Shown one piece after another: positions 20,680 through 32,537 of a stretch of DNA of 64,000 nucleotides. The DNA lies in contig PUDQ02000014.1 of NCBI GenBank assembly GCA_002964805.2, positions 496,001 through 560,000 on the forward strand, written 5' to 3'. Source of the stretch: Trametes villosa. Lineage: Eukaryota > Basidiomycota > Agaricomycetes > Polyporales > Polyporaceae. The position numbers were made by a program, and so were the translations under genes. Numbering within the stretch: position 1 is the first letter of the stretch; the number at the start of each line of letters is the position of its first letter. The notes under the pieces are model-generated. The model was not told where the DNA came from. It made no database searches and saw only the letters and a program-made list of their open reading frames with translations.

Positions 20680-21190
20680 CTGCCGCGGCTTCTGCAGTGT
20701 CATCGACCTGTGGAACAGGAAGCTGGTCACGAAGATCAGCGAGGGCACGCCGAAGGATATCGACCTCGCCGTCGAGGTCGCCGTGAAGGTGTTGAATACC
20801 TGGGGCGTGCACATCAATGGTGCTCAGCGCTCGCGCCTCCTGGATGAGTAAGACCGACGTCGACCGCTCGATCCGCTGCATCCGGTACTACGCCGGCTGG
20901 ATAGACAAGATCCCCAGCCTCGACTAGATGATACCCGGAACTTCCCTCGTATGTGGTTGTCTTTTCAGCCTATCCGACGCGGCTGATTGAATACCTTCGC
21001 ATTGTTCGCAGTGCAAATGATGGCGCAGAAGATCCACCCTGCACTCGCGACTGGCTGCACAGTCGCTCTCAAGCCCTCGGAGTTCCCGCCCCTGACTGCG
21101 CTCTACATGGCGAAGCACGTCGACGAGGTTGGCTTCCCCATCGGCTCCTTCAACCTCATCAACGGCCACGGCCAGACTGTGCGTGCGTGC
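20680..21190 (+). pseudogene. Aldehyde dehydrogenase fragment
   Basis: An acceptor at about 20698 leads into LVTKISEGTPKDIDLAVEVA and GAQRSRLLDE, which match the N-terminal part of the NAD-dependent aldehyde dehydrogenase fold. A short piece, RYYAGWIDKI, follows after a stop. At about 21010-21175 comes QKIHPALATGCTVALKPSEF and then NLINGHGQT, the cofactor-binding part. The segments between (about 60-80 residues of the family) are missing, frames change twice, and the catalytic Cys and Glu regions are absent. Sequence after 21180 is unrelated. This is a truncated relic of an enzyme that would oxidise aldehydes to acids. Confidence 0.75.
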
Positions 21191-22240
21191 ACGAACAGCT
21201 CGCGGCCGTCGTCTCGGCGTGCACGCGCACGTCTCCCGCGGCGTCGACATACGAACACGGCCCCGCGGCTACACCACGAGTCTCGTGCGTAGCAGCACCC
21301 GCCCGAACGAAACCGGAGGGCCGCAACCGGCACGCGCTGCTCGGGACTGCCCCGCTCGACGAGCCGACGTCGTGCTCACGACACCCGGCGCCCCCTGTAA
21401 GTACACACACCACGCGATGCGCCACCGGCGCGCATGGCGGACGCCGGGCGTTGCGCCGTCGCAGTTGCGTGCTGCCGTCTCGACAGCGTCGCGCTGTGCA
21501 CGCGCCGGCGGTTTGTGCTCGCCGTCCACGCCTGCACATACTGACTACTACCTCCTCTCCCAGCCTCTCTGCGTACCGGGCGACGCCTCCCAGCCCCTCG
21601 TTAATGCGCTGCACACGCCCCCCGCAAGTCGTCGTGCCGGGACGTGCTCGCGGCGACCGCGCCGAGCTCCCTGCGGGATATGTACAGTGAGTCCCGGGCC
21701 CACGATGCTTGCAGACTCGTACCAACACTATTGAAAGCTCGCGACGGGCGTATACTGCGCGCATGGCGCCGTGACCGCGACGCCTCCAAGACCGGCTCGC
21801 CGACGCCCGTGCAGGACGGGCAGAACTGCCCCGCGCCGCCTCGTGCACGCCACGCCGAGGCTCACCTCACTACAGAATGAGTACGCCCCGTTTCTTACTC
21901 CCACTCGGCCGCACTGACCACGCCCGCCTCGTGCTTAGCAGCCCGAGGCGCTCGTTGCGGCGGCCGGGGCCGGCACTTCGAGCTGCGAACACGAGCAGTG
22001 TGCGGGCACCGCCGTCTCAACAGCGCCGCGCTGTGCACGTGGCAGCGCCCTGTACTCATCGTGCACACCTGCCGTACCCGCACGCGCTGACTTTCTCCTC
22101 CCTGGGCCTGTCTGCCACGCGCCGGGCGCCATCTCCCAGCTTCGCCGCCAACGCCCTCCGCAAGCCGCCGTGCCTCGACGCGCTCGAGATGGCCCCGCAC
22201 GCTATGAACAGTACGTACGGTTCTCGCGGCTCTCGCAGGT
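21190..22240 (+). repeat. Diverged tandem copies of a ~550-bp GC-rich unit
   Basis: The stretch 21290-21690 recurs in diverged form at 21895-22230. Shared blocks in the same order include GCCGTCTC(G/A)ACAGCG, CGCGCTGTGCACG, a CTGACT-type block followed by CTCCTC, and CGCAAG(T/C)CG(T/C)CGTGCC. Neither copy has a sustained reading frame with a known domain. Confidence 0.5.
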
Positions 22241-22439
22241 ACATGCTAACGCTGCTAGTGCCTAGCACTCGCCGCGAGCGTGCTCCGCACGAGCGTCGAC
22301 GCTCCCGCCCGGCACTGCGACCCCGGCGTCCTCGGGACCGCATCCCAGTGTCGACGCCCGCGACAGCTGCAAAGGAGATCTACAGCAAACGCTGGGGGCC
22401 CACCCGCGTGCCGGTGTAACCTTATTCTGCTGAGTTCTC

Positions 22440-22850
22440 TGGTCGTCAACCGTCGGGACGGCCTAAGCACTTCGAAATCGCCGATCTCGCGGAGCTACAC
22501 CTACCCCGCGGTCATCCCGCCGCCCCCGGTTACCCCGCAGCGGTCGCCCTCGCCCGTGCGCTCGCCGCGGTACTCGCCCTCGGCGAGCCAGCCGCCGCCG
22601 TCGTACAGCTCGCCGTACGGCGCGTCGGCGTACGGCAGCAGCCGGACGTCGCCGAACCCGTAGCCGACGTCGATCGCCAGCGCGGCGTCGCCGCTGAGGC
22701 ATAACCCGCTGCCGCGCCCGCCGCAGGTGTCGCCGTATGCGGAGCAGTATGCGGCGCGCGGGTCGGTGTCCGCGTATCAGGACGTCTGCCCGCGCACCTG
22801 CACTGACGCGCAGGCAGAGTACATCAAACCCACCCACAATTCACGTCCTC
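22440..22850 (+). other. Proline/serine-rich coding-like fragment
   Basis: A frame here encodes a low-complexity segment rich in Pro, Ser and Tyr (for example YPAVIPPPPVTPQRSPSPVR and PPPSYSSPYGASAYGSS), ending after about 65 residues. Similar composition follows in another frame (PPQVSPYAEQYAARGS). It may be the tail of a lost gene. I cannot name a family. Confidence 0.3.
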
Positions 22851-23221
22851 TCGGCATGTACACTTGCGACACTGTACACTATCCCGTGCGCATCACTCGT
22901 CGTGTCGCATACCCCGCCTCATCTTTGCCAACCGCAGCAACTTAGCCAGCCGATGTGCTATCTAACCTAGACATAGAGATACCCACGCCTCTCACGCCTC
23001 AGCATGCCCAATATACGCACTATCTAATCGCCTCCTCGCATACGCCGCACCCCTCGCGCGCACGCCGAACACTCCTCCCGCCTCTACAACCGCCACAGCT
23101 CGCGGACATGCACACACGAGCACGCCCGCACCCGCACCGCCCGCCGGCTAGACGAAGCTTGTCCCTGGGCTCGGAATGACACAGGCGGAGCTCAGCAGCA
23201 CTGCGGCGAAGTTGGGCGGGA
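22851..23221. other. No gene recognised
   Basis: No motif or splice structure was seen between the Pro/Ser-rich fragment and the hairpin. Confidence 0.35.
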
Positions 23222-23258
23222 GCCATCTGCCTAGGGATGCGCACCCTAGGCAGATGGC
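23222..23258. repeat. Perfect 15-bp stem hairpin
   Basis: GCCATCTGCCTAGGG (23222-23236) and its exact reverse complement (23244-23258) are separated by a 7-base loop ATGCGCA. It is not followed by a T-run and sits upstream of the peptidase relic. Confidence 0.8.
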
Positions 23259-23489
23259 GGTCGCTTCGGCACGAGCGGGCGTCGCTGCTGCCGCAGAGTC
23301 CGCCGCGAACTACGTTGGCGGGGCCGGCACCGGGGCAAGGGAGGGAGGAGGGTTTGGGAGTATGGTCTTCTCGAAGAGCGCGCCCGCCGCGACCGGCTCC
23401 CCACACCAGTATCAGACCGCGCAGGACAGGAGGAGGCGGAGTCTACGTATCTCCCCGCCCGCGGACCGCGTTCGACTCTCAGGCGACCT

Positions 23490-24610
23490 CCGTAGCTGGA
23501 TCGCTCCCGCCCCCAACTTCTACCGCCACCGCCCCGTCTCCGCTGAGAACGGCATCACGGCCAAGACGGTCTCCTCCGCTGGGGACTAGCTCAGATTTTC
23601 GATCCCGGTCAGGAAGGCCAACAAGCTGCTTGACGGCGACTTTTCTCAGCCTTAACCCACCAGGAGAGCGGCGAGACGTCCATCTGGACGCTCTCTCACT
23701 CTATCCCTGCGGACCTCGAGGTGCACGTCGACCTCGTCCACCCTACCATCACGTTAGTGACGCCCCGCCTTCAGATCCGTGTTCAACGCTTACCCCGCTG
23801 GTCACAGGTCTCCGAACCCCTTCGCGCGTCTCCACACAATGGTCACGCCGCCCGAGGCTCAGCCCGCCGTGAACGTCACTTCCAACACTGTTCCCGCGTC
23901 CTGCTTATCCACCATCACGTTTGCATGCCTTCAAACGCTCTATGGCATCCTGACCACACCTGCGACGGTTAAATCCCACCAGATCGCCGTCAGGGGCTTC
24001 GTCGATCAATTTTCCAACCAGGCCGACCTTAGGTATATAGCTATGAGCAGATTGAGTCGTGCCTGTTGCTTAGGGGGCCTCGCAGACATTCTTGGCCGTG
24101 CGCGCGGTGTCTCTATCCTCTTCGCATCTGGCGACGATGGCATCGCAGGCTTGCAGACTTTCCGCTGCACGACCTTCCTCCCGACCTTACCGTCCGGCTG
24201 CCCCTTGTAAGTCTTACTCCCCGCTCTCCTACAGCAGGCGCTGACCCCTGAACTCCGCGCGCAGCATGATCTTGTTGGCGCGATGACCGGTGTACCCGCG
24301 TCGTCCCGCCTCTTTCTCCTCGGGCGGCTTCTCCAAGTTCTTCACGCAACCGAGCTACCAGGCGAGCGCCCAACCGCGCTCGGGAACACGAACGCGGGCA
24401 AGGTCAACCGCTCCGGGCACGTATTCCCGGACGTCACCACCGAGGGCGACAACGTCAAGATCTAGATCTTCGAGCGCGATGGCACTCTTGTCGCGGGCAC
24501 GAGCTGCTCGAGCCCGATCTCCGCGAGTGCCATCGCGCTCCGCAACGACGTGCTCGCCGCGGCTCGGCTTCCTCAACCTGTTCTTGTACTCAACTGCGCA
24601 GTACTCGACC
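23490..24610 (+). pseudogene. S53 (sedolisin / tripeptidyl-peptidase) relic
   Basis: The family makes secreted acidic serine-carboxyl peptidases with a removable prodomain. Here the prodomain is visible as SAENGITAKTVSSAGD, then a TAG at 23587-23589 where Trp is expected, then LRFSIPVRKANKLLDGDFS. Later pieces are ASCLSTITFACLQTLYGI, GVSILFASGDDGIAG (oxyanion-hole Asp region), TFLPTLPSGCPL, GNTNAGKVNRSGHVFPDV and the nucleophile region AGTSCSSPISAS. The C-terminal block LGFLNLFLYS sits in a different frame. At least five frame changes and stops occur. The Glu-Asp catalytic pair was not located. Confidence 0.8.
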
Positions 24611-24615
24611 GCACA

Positions 24616-24865
24616 CACATCTACAGCCACGTAAGCACGACCACGAGCTCGATACTGAGGATGCGGATGCACACGACGTGGAGTGCGAACGGCCACACCC
24701 TCGAGTGTACTGCAGAAGCGAACGTGACAGTGCACGACCGGGACGAGCGTGACGCGGACGCGGTCCCCCACAGGGGGATGGGCATGCCGACAAACCGGAG
24801 GCGCATCACACGGGCGCACAGGGCTACGGGTTCAAGATCGTTGCGTAGATAGTTACATATATATT
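24616..24865. other. Spacer, no gene recognised
   Basis: Sequence between the peptidase relic and the SAP-like gene. No motif was recognised. Confidence 0.35.
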
Positions 24866-26899
24866 CTAGTCGCTGCAGTCATCGTCGTCAGAGTCATCGA
24901 GGTCGTCAGACTCGAGGACCTTCACGGGCTCCTTGGCCTTTTTGGCCTTCTTCGCGGGTGGTGCTCCGTCTCCCTGGGCTGCCTCGGACGATTTGCTTTT
25001 GCTGCGCTTGCGAGTCTTTTGTTCTTTCAAACGCTGGAGCTCGCGGTCCCGGAAGGTCTCGAACTGCTTGATGGTCATGTGTTGGAAGCGCTGGGCTTGA
25101 GGGCCATCGGATTTCTTGTACCAAGCTTGAAGCTCTTCGATTTTGCGCAGAACCTCGGGCTTGAACAGCTGAGCATCCGTGTTGGCCTGTGAATGGCCCA
25201 GGTGCAGAGCCTTGAGGATGTCATCCTTGAGGAATGCACGCCCGGCGAAGCGTCCGGCTTCGTCATAATCTGAGTTCAAACGATGTTGATGATCCCCGTT
25301 AATATATTCAAACTCCGATTGCGCGCGCGCTCTTACCGTCCGGTATCTGGTAACCCCCCCTCGACTTCTCCCATCCCAACGCCTCCACGATAGCCATCGC
25401 TTTCTCGAGAGCCTTGACGCGCTTCAAGATGTCGCCGACTGTCTTAGCTTTCTTCCACTCGCTCTTCGGGCCCTCCAGCAAGTCCCGCAAGTACTCGATA
25501 AACGCGTCTTGGCCGAGCTTGGAGTGCGTGGCAACGCGCGATCCCCGCGCATGATCAACGCGACGTGCTGGAGTTGGCGATTCAGGCGAAGAAACACGTT
25601 CCGGAGGGGGTCGGGTGGGCCCCGCCTGCTATGATGAATGATGTATGTTAGTATTGTTCTGCTCACGAACAGGTTTGACGCGACGCACCTTTTGCGTGGC
25701 ACCTAGGTCAGGGTCCTCACGAAGGAATAGCCGGCAGAGCAGCGAATCGGCCTCTCCAGGGACGGGCTCAAGTCTGTAAGTGTTGACCTTCTTGCTCCCA
25801 AGTTGAGGCACCCGCGAGCCATCTATGATGGCTTGCACCGTCCCGATAGCGATTCGGCCGCCCTCATTGGTCAAGCCCGAGCGGTACAGCCGACCACCCC
25901 GCCCTGTATACCCGATGTGAGTACAATTCCACTGAAGAACTTGATGGCATCTAACGTTTGATCGGGGTACTGGCGTTCTCGACAACAGCGGGCAAGAGCT
26001 GCGTGAGCTGTACAGTGTACTGATCCTCGCCGTCAATCTCGCGCCGCTCGAGCAGTGCACCGCTGTCTGGGACGAAGATCTCGTCCATGTAGCCCTTCTC
26101 TCCGCCCTCATGCTGTAGGGCAACGACAACTGCGCCAGGTACGTTGGTCAGTTGCGTCATTGACAAGATCCGATAGGTACTCACTTTGCATATCAGACTC
26201 GCGGACTCCTGCGCCATGCACGACCGCCTTCGGGCCTTCGGAAACTCCGTTCGGGATGGCCTTCACCGGTGCTGCAGCGTCGATTGGATGCGGCGTCGTG
26301 ACAGGGGTTTTCCTGGCTTGTTGAAGCCCGGCGCTGTCGTGTACCTGGAGGCCGGCATGCGTTGCTGCGGGAACTTCGTAGCCGAAGACGGACGGGGAAG
26401 GTGACGAGCACGGGCTGAGAGGCTCTTCTATGGGAACAGGCGCCTGCGCCTCTTTTTCGCGGTGATCCGCTGCCCGCTGCGTATTCAAACGGGTGTGACG
26501 AGGAGGCGGGTCATGAGCAACCTTGGTGTCAAGCAAGGCTTTGAATGCGCTGTGATGGAGTGAGTACACACTCCTACTTCACGTGCCGGTAGCTACTCAC
26601 CCCGTAGCTTCTACAGCTTTTGCGCCTTCCCCCGCATCCTCGTTTGCCTTGTCAAGACTAGTCTTGCCAGGGATCTTCTCATGCCCGCGCTTCGTCTTGG
26701 GTGGCCGGTAAGTGTAGAGGCCTTGGAATCTCGGTTGCGTTGATAGCTCGGCCGAGTGCGTCGAAAGGTGCGCTTTGATGCGTGGTCGGAGGACGGCGAT
26801 GGTGCCTTCACTGTCGAGTTTCAGGGCCTCGGCGAGCCTGACCAGCTCGGGCTTATTGAGTTTATCAGGACCCCCTTTGAAGGGCTGTGTGTCGTCCAT
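24866..26899 (-). CDS. SAP-like, lysine/acidic-tailed nuclear-type protein of unknown function
   Basis: Six exons (26899-26601, 26549-26185, 26129-25956, 25903-25689, 25625-25337, 25269-24866) join at canonical GT-AG sites, with every phase matching, to give 581 residues. The N-terminus (LNKPELVRLAEALKLDSEGT followed by IAVLRPRIKAHL) resembles a SAP helix-extension-helix, a DNA/RNA-binding motif. The middle contains RRGGRLYRSGLTNEGGRIAI and EYLRDLLEGPKSEWKKAK. The tail has PPAKKAKKAKEPVK, a likely nuclear localisation signal, and ends in a run of Asp and Ser. I do not recognise the central domain. Relic genes lie to its left and a degenerate repeat to its right, so it may be cargo of a mobile element. 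The complete, well-spliced structure nevertheless argues that it is functional or was until recently. Confidence 0.75.
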
Positions 26900-26989
26900 G
26901 ATGGTGGGGACGGCGAGGAGGTGTTCGATGGTAGTTGCGAATGAGGAGGACGAGCAGAATGACTGCAGCCGGTTTTCAATAGATTATTT

Positions 26990-27600
26990 TGCAGACATTT
27001 CCCAATCCGGTCAACCGCTGCCACCGTCTGCCACCGTCTGCCACCGTCCGCCTTGGGCTGCTACTGGCATCCATCGTCGTTCACCGTAATCCGACGGCAG
27101 TCACACACATCCAACGGGCACTGTTGGCCTGTACCATATCACACAATCAGACACCGAGTGTCCACGGCCTCCATCGGAAACCAGGTGATGACATTGCAAT
27201 CCATTTCCATACACCGAGATCAAAGAGATACCGCCGGCGTCCAATGGCTGACACCGGACGAGATCACAGACCAGCTCCATCCACCGGATTACGGTGGAAG
27301 CTATGGTCTTCAGCTGTACCGTGACGGACGCCAGTGGCAACCACTGGATGTACATCGGAAGTCAAAGGATTCCGCCCAAACTCGACGGCTCACGCCGGCA
27401 TACGCCGGGGCGACTAACCCGCTTCTGCCATTGGCTGGCCTCCGGTGGCGGCTCTTGGCGGATGTCGGCGGACGTCAACCTTTCCACCTCCGGGCGTATA
27501 ACTCCTCTGCTTCTCGCCACGATGACAAACTTTGGATGCACACCAGATGGCTTTCACTGACTACTCTGCACCGCGGAACACTCACTGGAAATGAATCTGT
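26990..27600. repeat. Degenerate CCACCG/CCATTGG-type short repeat region
   Basis: It starts with three near-perfect CTGCCACCGTC units, then scattered variants (CACCGG, CCACTGGATGTACATCGG, CCAATGGCTGACACCGG, CTCCGGTGGCGG) over about 600 bp on both strands. It lies directly upstream of the SAP-like gene and resembles 620-860 in texture. Subterminal repeats of a CACTA/Plavaka-like element are one explanation. Confidence 0.4.
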
Positions 27601-27609
27601 CGCTATTGT

Positions 27610-28722
27610 ACGCTTTGGTTGCTCTGGCGGGTATTGGCATGTTGGGCGGGCGAGGCGCGCTTGCGGTATCAGTCGCGACGTATCTCGGTCTAGCGCGACT
27701 ACGGGCCTACTAGGGAACAGACAAGAACACTGATCCTCGGGCTGGTTCCTCCGCTATCACTCGGACGACGCAAAATGGAACCGGCGCAACGCCCAGGAAG
27801 TGGATGAACGGGACTTCTCTGTTCGCCCTCTTTGGTTGCGCGTTTCCGGTTGGTAGGACGTTCGTCCCGGGACCCGGACGTATTGGAGCCTCGGCGCGGA
27901 GCGAGGCGACGTCTCCCTTCGCGTCTCGGATCTTCTCAAGCCCGCACTGCAGATATTCCTTTACTGCAGGAGGCAAATAAATGCAGGCCCAGTGCGTCTC
28001 GCTCCATTGCTCCCTTGCTGACGTAAAGGAGGAGATGTTCATTGAGGTACCGCCGCAGGCGGCGGCACGGGAATGGCACAGGCGGTCGCCCTCGGAACTA
28101 CCAATACTCCTCGGTCCTATCTGGCGCGGAGCGGTGAAGAAAGAGAGCAGCGTTGAAGGTATCGTGGCGGGATGTCTTACCGCTCTAGTAAGTGAAAATA
28201 GTGATGGGGCACCAGCAATTACTCTGATCTCAAATGATATAGAACGAGCACTGAATTCTTGATACTCATGATCCTGGAGACGTGTATTTTGAACGGTATT
28301 GGGTGTCACGTCATCCAGAGGTAAAATATCTCCCATAGGCGTCTGGATTTTTCAGAACCATTTTGGACAGATGCCGGATCATCAGAAAGGTCGAGTCCTG
28401 TCTCTAGTATGAGCAGTGGTACCCGCTCATCGAAACCTTCCCCATTTGTTCCAAATGTAGCATTTCCACAGGAGCGATGTCCGCGGACCTCCTGTGCTGC
28501 TTCCGATGCTGCTCGACGGCGTCCCACACCAAGTAGCCCGGATCTAATGCTCGAGGAGGTAACATGGCATCTCCACTATTTCGGCAATGTCTCGATATCT
28601 GGAAGCACCTCGCTCGTGACCAGCCGCGGGTGGGAGTTAATCGCATGAGGTCTCGCCCTACTATATGAACGGTGTTCCCGACATTGGACGCAAGCATTGC
28701 CATATTCCACTCCCTTCGCATT
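27610..28722. other. Unresolved stretch, no confident gene
   Basis: On the minus strand a 208-codon frame (27710-28336) and another of 161 codons (28404-28889) are open, but neither has motifs that I can place. A decayed oxidoreductase is possible but unsupported. The right end should contain the promoter of the UbiA-family gene. Confidence 0.3.
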
Positions 28723-29869
28723 ATGACTTCTACACAGGCGCTATCTCTACCGACTCTCACCATTAGGACAGCAGTCCCCGTCCCATCGTTGAGAACATCG
28801 CTAGCAGGGTTACGACGTTCAGCCAAGTACCATGCACACACGGCCCTACTGTTCACCATGGCGGATATTAAGACGATCCTGGTGCCCATCGTACGTGCTT
28901 ATACCGGTCTTCTCGCGTTGCGCGACCTCACTTCTCGTCGGTTAGACCATGTTTGCCTGCGCTACTGCCCCGTTGCATTCAACAATCCGCCTACTGCCCG
29001 CGATGAGCTGGATCTGGCTGCACCAGCTCATGTGCAACGTCTCCAACCAAGCGCGGAGCAGCGCAGAGGACGCCATCAACAAGCCCTGGCGTCCGCTCCC
29101 CTCGGGACGCCTCACCGAAGGGCAGGCCACTGCCCTCCGATGGGTGGTGGTCGTGCTGTGTTTCTGTTACTCCGCCACGCACGGGCTGGATCTCACGCTC
29201 ACGACGCTAGGTCTGGTCGTGACCACGCTTCTGTATGACGAGATGGGGCTGTCCGGGCATTACGTCGGCAAGAGCCTTTGCAACATCGGCGGATACACGA
29301 CGCTCGAGATCGGTGCAACGAAGCTGATGGGTGAGTCCCGATCTCTTCTTGTGGAGCCCCGGACGTCTTCTCAACGTTTGGCATTCTACATGGAACGGGG
29401 AGCTACAGGCACCGCGAGAGTTGTGGACTCCGTCTCGGCGACCGCGATCTGCTTGAGCGGTGTGCTTATCTTCACGACTATCCAGGCCCAAGACTTCGCG
29501 GACGTCGAGGGCGACAGCGCGCTCGGACGGCAAACCTTCCCCATCCGCGCCCCGAGGCTTTCCCGCGCGGTGACGCTGCTCGCCATCCTCGCGTGGTCGC
29601 TCTTTCTCGCCTGGTTCTGGGATGTCGGCGTGCTGTGTAGCTGCGCGTTCGTCGGCCTTGGGGCGCTTGTCTCATTGCGATACTTCTTTCTACGCACACC
29701 GGAGGAAGATAAAGTATCCTATGTATTCTATAACGTAAGTGCTTGCTTCGCCCGGGCTGTCCTGGCGTCCTGGGTGGTGCCGACGCTGACGATGACCGCT
29801 TCGTAGGTGTGGTTAACGTTCGCGCACATCATGCCCATCCGAGCCAGAATCGGCGTCTTCACCCCCTGA
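28723..29869 (+). CDS. UbiA-family membrane prenyltransferase or terpene cyclase
   Basis: Four exons (28723-28890, 28946-29330, 29421-29734, 29808-1 i.e. 29807-29869) splice at GT-AG sites to 309 residues. UbiA enzymes are polytopic membrane proteins that bind a prenyl diphosphate through two Asp-rich motifs with Mg2+. Here motif 1 is NQARSSAEDAINKPWRPLP and motif 2 is DFADVEGDSALGRQ. GKSLCNIGGYTTLEIGA lies between them. Several hydrophobic segments (WVVVVLCFCYSATHG, AVTLLAILAWSLFLAWFW) fit membrane helices. Intron 2 (29331-29420) is 90 bp without a stop, so retention would keep the frame. The last exon supplies VWLTFAHIMPIRARIG. Some fungal members are sesquiterpene cyclases, as in fumagillin biosynthesis. 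Whether this one transfers or cyclises is not decidable here. A P450 relic follows. Confidence 0.85.
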
Positions 29870-30060
29870 TCCTACCGCTTGTACGGACTTCGTAGGTTGG
29901 GGTGTTGGGCTATCTATGCGTACCCGCGCGTCGAGCACATGTCTTGCTGTCGCGGTGGAATGACTGCGTCTAATATTACTGGCGGCTTCGGGAGACTATT
30001 TGTTGGGTAGTGTCCCACCGACGTCGGACGGTTTGGTCATCGTCGCTTTGTTAGAACGAG

Positions 30061-31043
30061 TTGCACATGGGTCAAGTATACGGAGCTGAAGAACAACCAC
30101 GGTATGCACGACTCTTTCAATGCAGCGCTCTACTCACAAACATACGAGCAGGAGACCGTATCTTCTTTCACGGACTAGGAAACCATATCCTCGTTCTTCA
30201 AACTCACAAATCCATCCTTAATCTTTTTGACAAGAGTTGCGCAGTCTACTCCGATAGACCGCTGTTCACCGCGGTAGGGGACTGGGCCGAGTACGTCAGG
30301 GCAGACGCATCCTTGTTTCCAAATATTTTATTGGCCCGTGTCATTTATCAGAGCTCACGCGTACGCGACGGTGCTTAAATGCATCATGGCGATAGTTCTG
30401 CATTCCGAAACGATGCGAAAGGCGCAAGACGAGCTCGACCAGGTTGTCGAAGTGGGACGCATGCCTCACATCAGCGACCGCGGGGACCTGCCCTACGTCG
30501 ATGTAGTCATCAAGGAGACGATGCGATGGTACCCATCGCTGCCCCTTAGTGCGTGAACCACGTTGTACTGCACCCGTTGTGATATAAAGACGATATACAG
30601 GTATCGCCCGGGCGACCGTGTCCGACGATATCTACGAAGGCTTTACTATTCCGAAGGGCACCATCGTCATCTCCAATGTCTGGTACGTCAAGCGCGCCTC
30701 TCTTACATTCTTCTTCCGTCTCTTAACCGGATGGCAAGGCGACTGCGCTTGCCCCGCAAGGGCCGTACGACCCCCTCTACTTCGCGCCAGGGACTTCGTG
30801 CCAGGGCAGATCCTCGTCGCCAACGCAGAAGAGCTGCCCACCGATCCTACCGTTTGGGCGTTCGGCCTTGCACGCAGGTAAGCGCAAACACGTCGTTCAC
30901 GCTCGACGAGCCCTGTAACGTGAGAGCGCGCGGGCATTGACTGGTTTTTGCAGCTACCCCGAGCCATTCGAATGCAAGATTACCGTGCTCTCGGAGTCGA
31001 AGAGGGCCCAGATACTCGCGCATGTTGGACAGTGCGCGGTGTA
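30061..31043 (+). pseudogene. Cytochrome P450 relic 1
   Basis: Pieces of a CYP monooxygenase occur in order: GDRIFFHGLGNHILVLQ and [17 protein letters not shown] (N-terminal beta region), [20 protein letters not shown] (K-helix ExxR), DDIYEGFTIPKGTIVISNVW, and DPTVWAFGLARR followed by YPEPFECKITVLSESK. The I-helix with its oxygen-binding Thr is missing. The heme-binding loop stops at FGLARR without the Cys ligand. Splice-like sites are still recognisable (for example after RWYPSLPL), but frames are lost. It lies in the same direction as the UbiA-family gene, about 190 bp downstream. Confidence 0.82.
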
Positions 31044-32537
31044 GTGTCGCGCCCGGGGCTCTACGTCTCAGCCATCTCCTGTATCCGGTCGGACGCATGA
31101 CGGAGAAGAAATGCGATATTGTACATTATCCGAGAGGCCCCGCGCGACAGTGTACACCGCCAGTAGCGCACATCGACACGCACCGTCCCTTGGGAGTGCG
31201 TCCCGATGGCGCAAACGCCAGCGCTGCACTGTGTTCAGGATCGAAGACAGCCAACCAATAGCAGGCATGGAAGGGAGTGTCCACGCCATTCCTCGGTGGG
31301 GTAACTTCTGTCTACGCACGCAACCACACTTCGCTCGTGTCTAACCACACTAGAGCCAACAGTCACGCCTCACAACGCTTACAAGGAGGTTGTGGCAGGT
31401 GCCTGGTGGACGCAACGCGAGGCAGCGCTGGAGGGGCGTCCAACAGAAATCTGATAGTCTCGGGCGCGACAGCAACGGCGGCAGCGCAAACACCAGATTC
31501 AATGTCAGGAGAGGGACAAATTCAGGGAAGCAGCGGCGCTCTGTGCGAAGAGCGCGGGCGTGCGGCGTGCAGAAGGTGGGCGCGGGCGATGCTCGCGCTC
31601 GGTAACCGATGCGCTCAAAAATCTTCGTCCTAGGATCAGTACGTCAACCCGGCAGGCGCAGTGGGACAATGGCGTACGACTGGGACCGCGGCACCCGGGG
31701 AGCGTGATGTACATGTGGATTTCTACTATGGATCCACATGATGCTAGTCCGCTCGAGGGGAAACCAGATCCCTTCGAACAAGGATCACGTCAGCGCGGAC
31801 CGGAACGCGCGCAGAAGCGTTGGTGACCTCGGCCTCACTACCAGTGGAGAAGTGGGAAATCTGGCACCTTCTGATATCGTTGAGTGCACAATGTGAGGCC
31901 TAGCCGTTCATAGTAGCAGCGGGATGCATTGGATATACTTGCGCGCCTTGGAAAAGATACCCACAGTACACTCCCCGAGCGTCCGTGTTACAGGCCGGCA
32001 TCGGCGCGTCAACGTTGCAGCTTCGAGAGAGACATGTCACGCTGAGATCCAAGATGTAACATATAGATATACTACCCAATCAGCCAGAGAACTGACGACA
32101 AGCGCACTCAGTCAGACGGGCATCGGACAAGTTGGACCGCAGGAATCGGTGAAGTCGGACATTGTAGTACGCTCTGTCGTTGACTCTTGCGCACACTGGA
32201 CCGTCTATGTACACACATATAGATCGCCTAGTTTTACAAGTACTGAAGCCGCAGTCATTGCGTACATTCCTCCAGGCCACTAGTACAACAATCGAACCAG
32301 GAAACGTATCGAGAAGGTCACAGTAGTTGCTCACTAGCGGGATATCGGGCTTCTACCGCGGAAGTCCTGCAATATGCTTGACGGGAGGAGCCATAGGCGA
32401 GAGCAAAAGGTCGAGCGTGCTACTCGTTTGGTGATACCACACTGCGACCCCTAGAACCGGGGACCCTGGACCTGGTAGCTGAGAGGGTGGGTCGGCATGA
32501 GCTATCAACGGGACTAGAGAACAGCTGCAGCGGCCAC
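31044..32537. other. No gene recognised
   Basis: Only short unassignable frames occur between the P450 relic and the reductase, whose 3' end is at 32538. No repeats or terminal motifs were seen. Confidence 0.4.

Noticed and set aside
27710..28889. Possible FAD monooxygenase remnant on the minus strand
   Set aside because: Open frames exist, but no Rossmann GxGxxG, DG or GD motif could be found, so I do not call a gene.
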